Shown here one piece after another: positions 1 to 12,084 of a DNA stretch of 64,000 nt (its first letter is position 1; each line of letters starts with the position of its first letter). The notes under the pieces are model-generated. The model saw nothing but the letters and a program-made list of their open reading frames with translations, made no database searches and was not told where the DNA came from. The position numbers and the translations under genes are program-made. The stretch lies in the NCBI GenBank assembly GCA_022592445.1, contig JABYQR010000011.1, forward strand, positions 124,001 to 188,000, in the 5' to 3' direction. The DNA comes from Cytidiella melzeri (lineage: Eukaryota; Basidiomycota; Agaricomycetes; Polyporales; Irpicaceae).

Positions 1-931
1 ACTGCAGCATGCGTTCGTCGTACATGTATGAATTTATTGACTCCCAGAGACGGAAGAGAAGTGGAAGGTACGTCTGCGGATGAGAGATTGGCAGGAAAGT
101 CAATAAGTAGTACTGCGCCGCCAATGTTCTCTGTGGTGAGTCAGGGGGTGTCAGTACTACTTGCAAGAAAGCGGGCGGTCAACTCACACTTATATTTGTG
201 GGATTGATTAGAGGCACAATAATAGACAGTATTTCGTCAGTAGCGGACGGGTGGAAGAACCTCCGCACGGTCTCTGCAATGAAGCCCATGTACCAAGATG
301 TTTGACTAGCGTCCATGATTCATTTTACTGGTCGTGTGACGGCGTGGTGGCAGGCGTACCTAATTTCATACTGTCTCCTCGCAAGGAATAGATCCTTGCT
401 GAGTATCTTGTACAGTGGGAGCCACGGCAATCGCATGTCTTCGATAGTCATCTTCTTCTTTGACTTTGTCCAGGAATACAGGTGATCGGAGCAAGCTGAC
501 ACGATGTGTGTGGGCATGCCAGGTGCTGTACATATGTGAAAGTACAGCTTGGTCAGTGCTATTCGTTTGTCCTTGGGTATGGGATATTTGAGCATGCCCC
601 AGCTACACTCAACATACAAGAGTCAGTTCCATGCATGTGTAGACGCCACCTAATTGCTGCATACGCACTATACCAGCATACTGTCCCATTGCTGAAAGCC
701 AGGATCGTAGTCTCTGGCCTCGACACATTGCACTAGTCTCAGCACAATGAAGTCTAGCATCTCCTGCATCCTGGAATTCGATTCGACTGAATACGGCAGC
801 GACTTGCAGTAATTCCTGAGTTTGACCATGTAACGATCATGGCTATTGACGATATCCTCCGGTATGCGAGGTCGAATAGTAGGGGGCCCAGGGTCGTGAA
901 TATGTAGAGAACCAATGTTCGGGACGTCCAT
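1..931 (-). CDS. BLM10: Proteasome activator BLM10/PSME4 family, N-terminal part (runs off the window)
   Basis: Blm10/PA200 proteins are giant HEAT-repeat caps that bind the ends of the 20S proteasome core in nucleus and cytosol. The first exon (931 down to about 735) reads MDVPNIGSLHIHD and includes KSLPYSVESNSRMQEMLDF and VQCVEARDYDPGF. The next exon (about 620-330) carries LTKLYFHICTAPGMPTHI and the block EDMRLPWLPLYKIL followed by SKDLFLARRQYE. A third (about 310-185) gives YMGFIAETVRRFFHPSA. These blocks in this order match what I recall of the N-terminal part of Blm10-like proteins. Only the 5' end is here; the gene continues beyond base 1. Start at 931 is the first ATG of the open frame, but a short upstream exon cannot be excluded. 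Introns of about 50-70 nt separate the exons. Confidence 0.85.
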
Positions 932-1178
932 CGTATATTATAGAGGTTAGAAATGTGGAAGCGTTAAGCTTAGGAGGTGGAAGTGCAACAAAGCGTCTAT
1001 GCGGACTCAGAGGTCATGATATAGCCCCCATCCAATGGCGCCTGAGTGGCGCACAAAAAACATTGCTTGGAGGCAACTCCGCAACGTTCAACCCTAGGTT
1101 TTATGAATGGCACACGAACTATAGCATAGAAATTACACCAGCAATTCATGCGACGCTAATGAATTCAAATTCGACAGC

Positions 1179-2269
1179 CTACAACGGTGCTTGGCCATGG
1201 GGTATAATTTGCTCTTGCAGTTCTCGGACAGCTTTCTCTCGCACAATATCCCATATCGCCTCCTTCTGCTTCTTTACATCTCCAATGGCCTCTCGTATTT
1301 CTTCCAGGCGTTCCACGTACTCCCGCCCGTCATCCTGAAAGTCGCGTAACACCGCGAGAGATTTCTCCAGGGTCTCCATCTGCGCTTCTGGGGTAAGGCA
1401 GTCGTAACCTTGTGGCGGAGGCACAGGATCTGAAGTTATGAATATCTTGTGCGTGGTCGGCGTCAGATCCGGTGCACGGGCTAGTCTCTGTTCTCTGTCG
1501 TCGTCTTCATCAATATCGTCGTCTTCACGCTTTGGCACCACACCATTTAAAATGGTTTTAGATGGCTCCTCGCTCATCACTTGCCACAGTCGACCAAGGG
1601 CACGTCGTAGTGTTGCCTCGCCTTCAATAATATTGTTTGTAACTTGTTGTAGCTCGTTCAACATCTGTGACCGGAAGGCTTGGGTCACCGATTCGTCCAA
1701 GACAAATGATGTGTAAGATAAATGCTGTGTGTTTGGGGTTGGATAAGGAGAGGTGAGAGGAGGAGTCGGGGAGCGAAGATGTGGAAGTCGGACGGGTTCG
1801 TCAAGGTCGGGGGAAGAGGGCAGCAGCAGTTTGAGGCGCTTTCTTGCACGCTCCTCAATCTTTGCTACAGTCAGATATATTGGAAGGGCAAGACCAATTT
1901 CACAACGACGTACCTCCCACTCCTCCATACTGGGACCCCAAGCAGCCATCTTCCCATGCCTGACCCACCTCGCGTCTCTCGCGGCTTTTCTACCCCAATT
2001 ACCAGCTGCTGTGCTGAAGCGCACGTCAAGTTCGTCCTCGTCTGTGTCATATCCGTGCGACGGGTAATACCAACCATGGGTATCGTTTGAGGGGAGCCCA
2101 ACATAACTATGAGAACAACATATAAACCTGAAACTGTGAGTCAATGTTTGTCGCACTACCTTGGGTCTTCATATTTTGCCTCATCGAACATTGGCGGTGG
2201 CCGCTTCACACCATTAGCGTATGCAATGGGTTGCGGCGGTTGGTGGTGGCTCGTTGAGGGTCTTGACAT
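1179..2269 (-). CDS. Conserved-looking acidic/coiled-coil protein, function unknown
   Basis: Two exons. The first starts at the ATG at 2269 (MSRPSTSHHQPPQP) and ends at a GTAGTG donor near 2157. The second begins near 2106 and joins in frame as KYEDP-SYVGLPSND. An ORF also runs through the intron from 2156, but the spliced version gives a better Met start. The protein is about 340 residues: a Pro/His-rich start, a segment TDEDELDVRFSTAAGNWGRK, a central Pro/Ser stretch (LRSPTPPLTSPYPTPN), then predicted helices (QMLNELQQVTNNIIEGE), an acidic run (EDDDIDEDDD) and a C-terminal charged coiled-coil-like tail. Length and composition suggest a nuclear scaffold or regulatory subunit, but I do not recognise the family. 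It sits 247 bp upstream of BLM10, same strand. Confidence 0.7.
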
Positions 2270-2898
2270 GGCTGTGCCTTGTCGAACAACGACGGCAGAG
2301 GAATCTTCAAGGACCTGCTGTCTCACTAGTGCAGAGAAAGTGTCGTCGAAAATGAACGCCGTGGCTGTGATGTGTGTGCTCGTTAGCGTGCACGCGAGAT
2401 GGACATGAGTGCGAGAGCTATGAGTAACTATCCGGGAGGTCTAACTGGCCGGCTCGAGGCCGGCAGGCGGCGTGTGTCGGTGATGCGTAGAGAAACCTCC
2501 GTGTTTATTCGAATTATCCACCGACACAGTTGCAGCGAGCTTATCGATCACTCACTTGACATGATAATCTTGCCCTCGCCGCCTTTAAATTTTAGTCAAC
2601 AAGTAATGACAAGTAAGTATGCATGGTCAAGTCGCCCCAAGCAGCACACTGGTAACGGCGCGCCGGACGGGATGTGCCGAAAGTAGCCGCCTAGAGAACT
2701 CCTATTGGCTGGTGAGAATTAGCAGCTCCGTCAGTCTCAATCCAGGAGAACGGATTCTTTGAGGTAAGTCTCTAATGAGTCTCATCTTTCATCCTCTCTG
2801 ACCATCATCCACGCTTCTGGTCATTTCATCTCCACCATCTACTCGTGATAGGCGGCCCCTCACGAACAACGCTCTTCGCTGCGTCGGACGACGCGTCT
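2270..2898. promoter_or_regulatory. Divergent intergenic region with probable 5' leader intron
   Basis: No gene is seen here. It separates two divergent genes. A consensus donor (GTAAGTC at 2764) and an acceptor ending at 2851 (GTGATAG) bound a likely 88-nt intron in the 5' leader of the plus-strand gene that starts at 2899. Confidence 0.45.
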
Positions 2899-5800
2899 AT
2901 GGCCACCACAGAATCATTGGAGGTGTTGGATAGAACTGAAAAGAAAGAAGAGGCAGAAGCAGCTAAGGAGAGTTCGAATGCAGAGATATATCAAGGGTTG
3001 TCCGTCAAGGCTGCAGAGGAACCTCAGCCATCATCCGCCACAAGAACAGCAAGTACATCCAAGGATGAGTCCCCTGCTGGACAAGATTTGGGTTCTAGCG
3101 CGACGTCCACCCGTAGCAGTTTATTGAATGGATCGATAACTGGGACTGCACTTAACGCGCCTCACCCCAAGAAGTTCAGCCACATCGATATCAACAAGCG
3201 GTTCCTTGAGAAGAACTCTTCGACGTCAAGTACAAGCCATGCAGCCTCGCCATCCGCGACTAATAAACCAGGATTGTCCACTCGTAAGTACAAATATGTC
3301 TTGCGTAGAACAACCTATCGTGGCCTTCACGCTCGTATCGACGAATTGCAGAAAAACCAGCTATGCAAAGCTCAACATCTCACTCGCGACTTGTGACTGC
3401 CAAACTTACCACCGATACTCAACGTTTGTCTGCGGCGGGACCTGGATGGTCAAGACCGCCTTCCACAAGCTCGTCTACAGCTGCCGCACCTTCCAGCTCC
3501 TCTCCCATTCCGAAGGGTTTGCCAACACCCGCTACCAACCATGCGGCGCCGCAATTACCTACAGTCGGTAAGGTTATTCAGCCTCAGCCTCGCGGGGCCG
3601 TAGAAGCAGTGCCACTAGTGCGCAAAGACAGCGAAGGGAAATCAGTCTGGGGCAACACCAAACCTCCTGCTGTCAACCATAGTAGGCCTGAAACCACAAG
3701 CAATGAATTCCCAACGGCTGCAGAGGTTGCTCATGGTCGGTGTATAGCACAATATCATCCATGACTGTGTTACTGAATATTGTGCTGGCGTAGGAAAGCG
3801 CGTGGAAAGGCAGGCAGACGATGATAAAAAGCAAGCTCTGGCTGCAGACGCAGATGCTTTCCGAGGTAGACATCTGGGTCCAAACGTACACCACTGGGAT
3901 GAGGTGAGCATATACGTGATCAGCTTGTAGATAAGTTTCTCAGTTGACCGTATTTAGGATGAGGGTGACGATTCCAACTTTCTTGATGAGGTCATTCAAT
4001 TTGAGGATGGTAGGCAGTACACTGTCCAGCCAACGCAGGACGCATCGACCGTTTTGCGGCCGCAATCTCCATCGGAAGCAGCACATGCCGCTGGTGGTAA
4101 CCCTGAGGACTTTCACAATGTACCAGTGAGCAAGGAGGAGAGGTTTGCTGATGATTTCGACAGAAGCTGGCCACCTTCGCGACCAGCGAGGCACACAACT
4201 GAGCCTGCACAGCAGCCGTCACTGTCACCATCTGCGTCGTCTCAGTCTATGCACTCCCCGCAGGATTCCTCTCGCGTTCTTTTCAATGAACGATCGAATC
4301 GACTGGAACCATACTCGTCGAACCGATTCAGCGGTCCTTCCCGCGATTCATACTTTTCACGCAGAGGCAATGGTTCTGGTATAGCCACATCTCCCTTGGA
4401 GTCAAGAAATGGGCGCGATGGTCCCGTCCAGCTATTACAAAAACCAGGACAGAGCAATCGTGACAACTTCTATTCAGAAGACCGACCTCTGCCTCGAGGA
4501 CGAGGCTTGGGTGAGCGTGGTGGTTTTCCGCCTGTGGTCGAGACTTCGAGGTTTCGAGACAGAGATGGCCCAAAGCGAGACTTTACAGGTCCTCCCCATG
4601 CACCGAGGCCGTCATCCAACGGATTCGATCATGGCCGCTCAAGAGACCAATACGATCGAAATGGCGGCCCTCCTGATCGTACCAGGAGGATGTCCAACGT
4701 TAGCTCTAATGCATCACATCTATCCCCTGTCGAGTCCTCAAGAGAAGGACGCCAATTACCGCCTCACCTGTCGGGCTCTCAGTCTACTCCAAGCATGTGG
4801 AGAGCAAACCCCACGACCGAACGGACTCGTCGGCTTTCCACCGCATCCTCAGTTGGCGCCCCTTCTGCTCACCAACCGTCTCATTCGCCTGTGTCTTCAC
4901 ACGCACCATTATCTCCTGCTCTCGCAAATCCTTCGGTGCTTCCCACGCCAGCCCTAGATATTGACGAGGTTCACAAAGTTGCCATGCAGAGTGCGGCAGA
5001 GCGTGCTAGGCTTCGACGTCAGCAAGAAGAAGAACAGCGCGAGAAGGACCGTGAACGAGCGCGTAGGAAAGCGGCGGAGATCGAGGCGAAGCTCAAGGCC
5101 GCGCAGGAGGAAAAGGAAAAGGCGAAGATCGTTGCATCTGCCAGTTCCGCCAGTGTTGACAGTGAAGTATGTGTCGTCTTACATCACGTCCTTTTGAGGC
5201 GCTCACCTTGCGTGAATAGGCGATTTCTTTCATCGAAGACGCAGTACGGTCTGCTACTCAATCAACGACGGAGCTGCACCTGGCAGCGGTACCTGAAGAG
5301 CCGTCAGCACCAACAACGCCGACGGCATTGTCTAAGCCTAGTGTTACTAGAGTGCCTTCGAGCAGAGGGGGTACAACGCCTTTACGGCGTCCTTCTGTCG
5401 ACATGACGTCCCCAGCGACTGGCGCCAATTCTTGGAGAAGTAAAGCGGTCCGCTCAAATCATATCGTGGAATCACATTCGACGCCTGTGTTGCCAACTTC
5501 CGCGGCTCCTCCGCCGCCGTTGTTAGCTCCTGTTGACCATTTCTCGCTAGTTGCGGGCGAGGATCTTGAAGTAGTAGATTTCTCTGAGCACGGGAAGCTC
5601 ATTGGAGTACATGTGGATGATTCAAATTTCATTGAACCTGTTTCAACTTCCACTAGCATGGATGGTGTACCTAAACGGTTGCAGAGGCCCGTTGCCACTG
5701 ACTTCTTCCAGGACCACCAAAACACGGCATCGCCTGTGCCTACCGACAAGACTCCTTTGTCTTGGAGACGCCAATTATCCACAGCTCAGGACGCGCCCTC

Positions 5801-8215
5801 TCATCTGCCCGCAGCCCACACTTCACAGATTCCTGCGGCTGACACTGAAGCCATTGAGCAGTCGTCGCCAGTACACTCTTCGCTGCGAATCACGACTGTG
5901 CATCCTCATGTGTTCACAAGCTCTCATTCAAGACCGTCTGCTGCGGTCGACGACGTTGGCGACTCACACATAGATCACTATTCGGACCACGCTAATTTGC
6001 TCAGATCACCTACAACTCCCTATCGCGAAGCACCTATGGCGGCACTGAATGACACTATGGCGCGAATCAAAGGTGTTATTGCCGGTATGCACAAGCCCGA
6101 ATCCAAGCAGAAGTGGCTTCCTTCCCCGCTGCGAGCTCCCCAGACACCCGGGGACACAGATCATCGACCTGCTCGTCGCAACGAACACCAGGATGAACAT
6201 GTTGTCGGGGAGATCTTCGATGTCACCGGATACGAGCCTCCAAGATCACCAAAACCAGCTTGGAACCATTTCGCGATGAAGGTCCCGCGCGTGTCACAAG
6301 CAAGAGAGCCACTTTCCTCCAAACAACTACGTTCAATTGGAACAAGTTCCTACGGAAGATTAGATGTCTTGTCGCTTGTACCTCCATTTGACGGCACCAG
6401 GCGGCGTGGTCTCAGTCTGAACGTGAACGATATCTTGTTCCAGCAGCCATCGGTGATCAAAGGAAGACCGAAATTTCATGTCAGATTCCCTAAAGCCCGA
6501 ATTGGCGATGTCCATGCAGTTCATTCGCAGCCGATTGTAAACCTTCCGTCGAAACCTAGCAATGACCGAATTGCCATTGCCGGTGTATTTGGTCGTAGCA
6601 GAGGGGCTGATGGCACGACTAATTGGCGGAAGCCACCTGCATCGCCTCTGAAGCAACGACATAACGATCTGCTCGTGCCGCCAGTAGGGGAGCTAGACAC
6701 CGTCAGTCGCTCGCCTCCTCCGGAAATGCCGAGTAAATTCGACGCAATGTCCGGCCAGGTTCAAGGGGTCGTCGATTCCCCAGTTATCGCTGTGCCGCCA
6801 GCGAAGAACAAATCACAGCCGAAAATTGCAGAAGGTCCTGCGGTCGCATTCTATCGTCATTCACCTGCCGACGTACCAGGACGGAGGGCATCGCCAGCTG
6901 TCAAGTTCATAGTCAGCAGCGAACTGGAAGAGGATGCCTCAAAACCCTCAGAGCTTCCAGTATTAAGTACTCACGAACCATCTATGCTGTCTTTTCCAAC
7001 GCTTAACTTGACAACGCTCAAATCCACGACGTACGAGCAGCCGTTGCGTCCCGAGCCTTTGTCGTCTCCCAAAGATCCTATTGTGGAGTTTCGAAAAGGG
7101 AACCGGTCGGTCAGTCTTTTTCAACGGAGGTATGTCAATTTGTCGCTGATCAACAAGGTTGATAGCCCGTACAAGGCCCTATCACTCCACCCACGCACTC
7201 AGGAAATCTCCCTAGTCAAACTTGGGCGGCGCAAAGAGAAACACTGAAGGATAGTCCGTCGCGACCTCCTGATCCTGAGCATCTCAAAGCAGTCTGGTCG
7301 TCCACCTCCAATAAGCCAGAAAAGCCTACTCTGAACTCCCTGCGTGGGATTGCAGATGATATGAACGTACCTCTGGCTATACAAAGCGCGAAGATGGAGG
7401 ATATTCCAACACCTCCGCCCCAGACATCTACCCAGGCATCGAGGATGTCGATCATGCACGACATCACCAGGACATTTCAGCAAGTGCCCATGTCGTCTAC
7501 GTCAACTCACTCGGCGTCACTAGGGACGTCACCTTTGCCATCGCTGTCACAGTCTTCCAGCGTACATTCTCATCCGTCTATGACCTCTCCTGCGCAACGT
7601 CACCCGCAGCTACCGCCGTCTGGACCAGCAGGCATGCGTGTGCCGTTCGCAGGATATCCTTCGCCCATGATGAGCTCTCCAAGCCCAACGTTGGTATATC
7701 CTCAGGCGATGTCCTCGAGCCCCATCCCGCAGCCAATGATGGTTAACGGCCAATATGCCCAGCCGATGTGGGTGCCTGTTCCTCATCCAAACGGGCACAC
7801 TGGGATGATGCGGCCTATGGCATCTCCATACGGCGCCCAGCTCATGCCTTATCCACATACAGGCGCCATGTACCCTCCGCATAACATGCAAGGCCCCGGC
7901 ATCCCTCAGTCTCCCAGCATACAAGGCCGACCTGCGAACGTGATGTTGACTCCTACAGGGTCACAAGGTCAGCCGGGTCTTCATCCCATGTATGCTTCAA
8001 GCCCCGTAATGATGCAAGCAATCCCAGCTAGCATGTCTGCGCCCACCCACAGTTACCCAGGCTCGGCGCAAAGTAGAGGACCTCCTCCACCTCACCGAGG
8101 GGCGTATGACCACCACGGCTCTGGTGCTATGCAGCCCTCAGCATCCTTCGGACCTCCGCAATCCCCTGCGTATCCTCAAGTTCAGTCGAACATGTTTGTC
8201 CGTCCGACGTGGTAG
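2899..8215 (+). CDS. Very long Ser/Pro-rich, largely disordered fungal protein, function unknown
   Basis: Six exons are supported by frame: 2899-3283, 3352-3735, 3794-3903, 3958-5166, 5220-7129 and 7216-8215, giving roughly 1,660 residues. ATG 2899 (MATTESLEVL) has a good context. Most of the chain is Ser/Pro/Thr-rich and likely disordered. Ordered-looking short blocks stand out: FSHIDINKRFLEKN, SRLVTAKLTT with PGWSRP, NFLDEVIQFEDGRQYT followed by EERFADDFDRSWP, and a basic Arg/Glu/Lys helix (RLRRQQEEEQREKDRERARR, encoded about 5010-5065). The C-terminal part (from 7600) is Pro/Met/Gly-rich and ends FVRPTW. I believe related proteins exist in other fungi because of the short conserved-looking motifs, but I cannot name a function. 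Large size and disorder suggest a scaffold. Several long ORFs in other frames overlap and are shadows. Confidence 0.75.
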
Positions 8216-8575
8216 TACTTTCTGATATTATTGTGCGTGTCGTATGTACATATCGTCCTTGCTCTCAGCCACGCTGTCATCATTTGTTTCTTGTTGCACA
8301 CTTATACCCTCATCGCAAAAAGTGTACTTGCACTCACTTGCCATCGACGTTAACGTGTGCAAGATGGCTCTAATATTCTACAATATCATACGACTTCAGA
8401 GTCTGACGTCGCGAGTGCCAGCTTCGGCGCAAGGAACTTCCATTCATTAGACTATAGTCTGAGCTTTAGATGGGAGGTATATTGCGGGTGAAGATCTGCT
8501 GGATGGGGCATCTAATAAAGACTCTAACATGACAGCGAAATTGCAAAAAGTGGATACATAGTGTCCAAACACAGT

Positions 8576-10275
8576 TTAGGCCAGCGCTACTCGGACAGCC
8601 TGCTCAGCAGCCTCGTCCAGGCCGTCGTGAGCATCGATCTTTAGACCTGACTCTTTGATCATGCTGAAACGATGTCAATGAGTATCATCATCTCCCAGAA
8701 GTGACGGCGGGGGTGTGACGTACGCCTTAGCTTCAGCCTCCTTTGTGCCCTTCAACCGTACGACTAGTGGAATGGCCATCTTCAGCTCTTCTGCCGCCTT
8801 GATGACACCCTCGGCGATGTAGTCGCAACGCATAATACCACCGAAGATATTGATGAATATACTCTTCACTTTGGGATCAGAGCTTAAGATCTCGAAAGCC
8901 TTCTTGACGGTCTCGGGTGTAGCACCTCTGATGAAGTTGTGTGTTAATGGACAAAATGTGATCTCATAGGCTTATGGCGTACCCTCCGACATCAAGGAAA
9001 TTTGCAGGGTTTCCTCCGTGGAGTGAAAGGACGTCCATGGTAGCCATGGCCAACCCTGCTCCGTTAACCAAGCAGCCGATGCTGCCATCGAGCTTGATAA
9101 AGTTAAGATTGGCTTTCTGCGCCTCAACTTCGGAAGGCTCCTCTTGGGATATATCGCGCAGCTTGAAGATATCTCCTTGACGGAATTCGGCATTATCGTC
9201 GAACCCGAACTTGGCATCCATGCTGTGGATAATCACTGTTGGGTGACGTATAACAGCCTTGAGATAGGCAACACATACCAGAGAACATGGCCGTCGGCAG
9301 TCTCTCCCAGGGGGTTTATCTCTATTTGAGTGGCGTCCTTGTCCTTGAAGATCTTGTAGAGGTTAATAAAGATATCAGCGGCTTCAGACTCAGCGCCCTC
9401 AGTCTTGAAGCCGAGTTTTTTCGCAACGCCTAAAGCTTCCTCTTTGGTCAGTCCCTTTTCGAAGTTGATGGGTGTGGTGATGATGGCGCTGGGGTCCTTA
9501 GCAGCAACCTCCTCGATGTTCATCCCGCCCTGAGAAGAGGCAACCAGCACAGGTCCTCCAACACCGCGGTCGTTGAGGATAGCGATGTAGTACTCGTGAG
9601 CAGCGTCCCGACGTTCAGCAAGCATAACCTGCAACTATTATGACGCGCGCTGGACACCAGGAATACGTAGGGTACTGACTGTGTTGCAGATACGGCCTTG
9701 AGCACCAGTTTGCTTGGTGATGAGCTTGGCGTTCAACATCTGGCTTGCGAGCTCCTTCGCATCCTCTGGACTAACGGCAGAAGGACATGTTCATCGCGTG
9801 AAAGCGATACCACAGAACATGAATGTACCTTTTGACGAGATGGACACCACCTTGAAGACCATTGTCGAATTTACCCTTTCCACGTCCACCAGCCAGGACC
9901 TGAGCCTTGAGAACACTTCCCGACGCGCCTACCGCAAGATGTCAAGTGATGTTCACACTCAGCACAGGAAGATAGACTAACTCAATTCCTGCGCAGCTTT
10001 GTAGGCCTCTTGTGCTGTCTTTGCAGGAATGCTCTTGGGGGTTGGAATGCCATACTGCGGTAACGTTATGGGACAATTGTTGGAGGCAAGAGTGGAGGCA
10101 GACCGACCGAATTCAGAAGCTGGACGGATTGGTACTCGTGTATGGACAAGAAGCGTTTCTGACCAGCAGAGACCACCTAGGTTGGCTGAGATTTCAGCGC
10201 GGAAAAAGACGTGTACAGGCGCGTTTGTAGACGTACACGAGCAACGGAGCTAGCTTTCCTTAATGATGCAAGCAT
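8576..10275 (-). CDS. LSC2: Succinyl-CoA ligase beta subunit, mitochondrial
   Basis: Beta subunit of the TCA-cycle enzyme that converts succinyl-CoA to succinate with nucleotide phosphorylation in the mitochondrial matrix. ATG at 10275 starts a basic presequence ([13 protein letters not shown]). A 60-nt intron (GTACGT donor at 10236) leads to [17 protein letters not shown], the usual mature start. Then [34 protein letters not shown] (ATP-grasp glycine loop), [26 protein letters not shown] with [12 protein letters not shown], and [19 protein letters not shown], all hallmarks of SucC-type proteins. It ends [13 protein letters not shown] with the stop at 8576. At least seven short introns. GDP or ADP preference cannot be read from this. 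It diverges from the DinB-like gene across 627 bp. Confidence 0.95.
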
Positions 10276-10902
10276 GCAGGGCGGCAAGTCGAGGACGGGG
10301 AGTATGAGAGGGTTGGGCAGTAATTCGACTGTTCGTCGTCGTTGTGTATGATGCTCAGGCTGTCCCAGTCGCCGCACCGCTGACCGGCCCTGGCTGCTTA
10401 GTCAGCAGATATGTATTGGCGCCCGCTGTGGGTTTAAGTTATGACCTGAGGCGGCGACGTGCACTCTCTTTCGCCCAGAAGGACGACGACGGTTGCAGGG
10501 CTACATGCACACTCTTCCTGTCTCTCACCTAGCCAGTCTTTTGCAGTCTGGCCAAGGAAAGCTTTTGGAAGAGGGAATGCGTCGCATTGAGTTCCGGTTG
10601 TCACCTCTATACATGTGTAGCTGGAAATTTTGCAGACCAACATCCACCATCAACTATTTCATGACATGCGGGTTCCTCATGTAACATACCTTTACGATAC
10701 TTTACGCAACATTTACTCGGGTTCACCGCATTACAGCTGGACGTCGTCGAAACTGCCAGGATCCGACTTGTGTGGAGACTACATAAAGAGAACACTTGCG
10801 CCGGTGAGCGGCCGTTTTATTCTCTGGTTCTTCTGCTACAGCCATTCAGCACGCTCGCGCACTCGTGCCTATCCCTGCGATATAGCCACCACCTAACACC
10901 AA
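10276..10902. promoter_or_regulatory. Divergent intergenic region, succinyl-CoA ligase / DinB-like gene
   Basis: No coding exon is convincing here. It must hold both promoters. No clear TATA box or repeat was seen. Confidence 0.5.
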
Positions 10903-11745
10903 ATGTCAGTCACTCTACGAACACTGCCTGACGCGATGTCCCCTACACCAGGAGCTAAAGTGGAAGAAACAGTTCAACTCAGTCGCCTGCTCGAGGTTTC
11001 TACGGTGGTGCTAGAGCAAGCACTCGATTTGCTCGAGAATTACTTGACGAGAGATGAGCAGCTCACCCTGCAGTCAAAGTATGTACCGGGTTCAACGATA
11101 GGTGCGCAACGTAATGTTTCTACTTCACTCTCAGCATCCTGAACGAACTACCCCGCAGGAAAGCACCTTAGACATGCTCGAGACCATTTCATACTTCTCT
11201 TGGACACAATGACGGCTGCTTCTCCGCCCTACATCGTGAACTACGACGCCCGCTTGCGAAATACGCCTATGGAGACCAGTCTCAAGGTTGCACACGCCGC
11301 CCTATCAGAGTGCATCGAGCGGTTGCGCAGAGAAGTACCCAGACTAAGCCTGGACGAGCCACTTACTCTAAACGCGGTTACGCCATACCCGCAGACCTTA
11401 CAGTCCACGTTTGGGAGAGAGGTGAGGGTTATGCGCAGTGATCATCATGTTCCCATGTGTAATTATGACTTGTCACCCATTCAAGCTCTGGTTCGCTGGA
11501 CTGCACGCAGAGCATCACTGGTCAATGGTGAGTTCTCGATTCCACAGATGGAACGCGTGCCTAACAAACTCAACCTATAGATTCGCGTGCACACAGGAGA
11601 GCTCGTCAGTGTCCTTCATCCTTGCGGCTCATCTCAGTCTAACGTTTACTTGCAGGGTATCCGACTGCCGGACTCTTTTGGATTTGCCCCAAGCACTCTC
11701 GTGCACCACGGAACCGAGGCGCCTCTGGGTAAGGCGAAGATATAG
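10903..11745 (+). CDS. DinB-like (YfiT-type) putative metal-binding protein
   Basis: Five exons (10903-11101, 11159-11421, 11486-11527, 11581-11604, 11656-11745) total 618 nt, exactly 206 codons, so about 205 residues. The chain is helical: VSTVVLEQALDLLENYLTR, then GSTIGKHLRHARDHFILLL (first conserved His and Asp region), IVNYDARLRNTPMETSL, and LWFAGLHAEHHWSMIRVHTG (second His cluster). This four-helix arrangement with His on helices 2 and about 4 resembles the DinB/YfiT fold, in which three His bind a divalent metal. The activity is unknown; bacterial relatives include thiol transferases and damage-induced proteins. Exon 4 is only 24 nt. The gene is followed by RPD3 on the same strand 339 bp later. 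Assignment rests on motif pattern only. Confidence 0.75.
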
Positions 11746-12084
11746 CCCTTTGTAACATACGCTGTTTGGTGTGACTGTAATCTTGGTGTTTTGTGAAATG
11801 ACATTATGTGTTTCAAAGTTGTAAAAACAGCCGATGTGACGTCTTTTGTTAGATCCAGAGGCTGTTGGTTCGAGAATAGATTACATAACCCATCATGCAT
11901 GTGATTCATCGACATATCCAGTAACTATTACTTAATCGTCCTCAGTTTACTGACTGTGGCCACCATCGAGACCAGTCCCTGCAAGCTCCCACAGACGGTT
12001 GTGCGGAGCCTGAAAACCCACTAGCGTGGTGTTGGGAATCGGAACCTCTTCGGTAATCCTGTCCTGCTTGATACGTTTCACGCT
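11746..12084. other. Intergenic, 3' flank of DinB-like gene and RPD3 promoter
   Basis: No gene seen. AT-richer stretches at 11760-11930 are consistent with a 3' UTR. A minus-strand ORF across 11947-12168 overlaps the RPD3 start and looks like chance. Confidence 0.5.
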
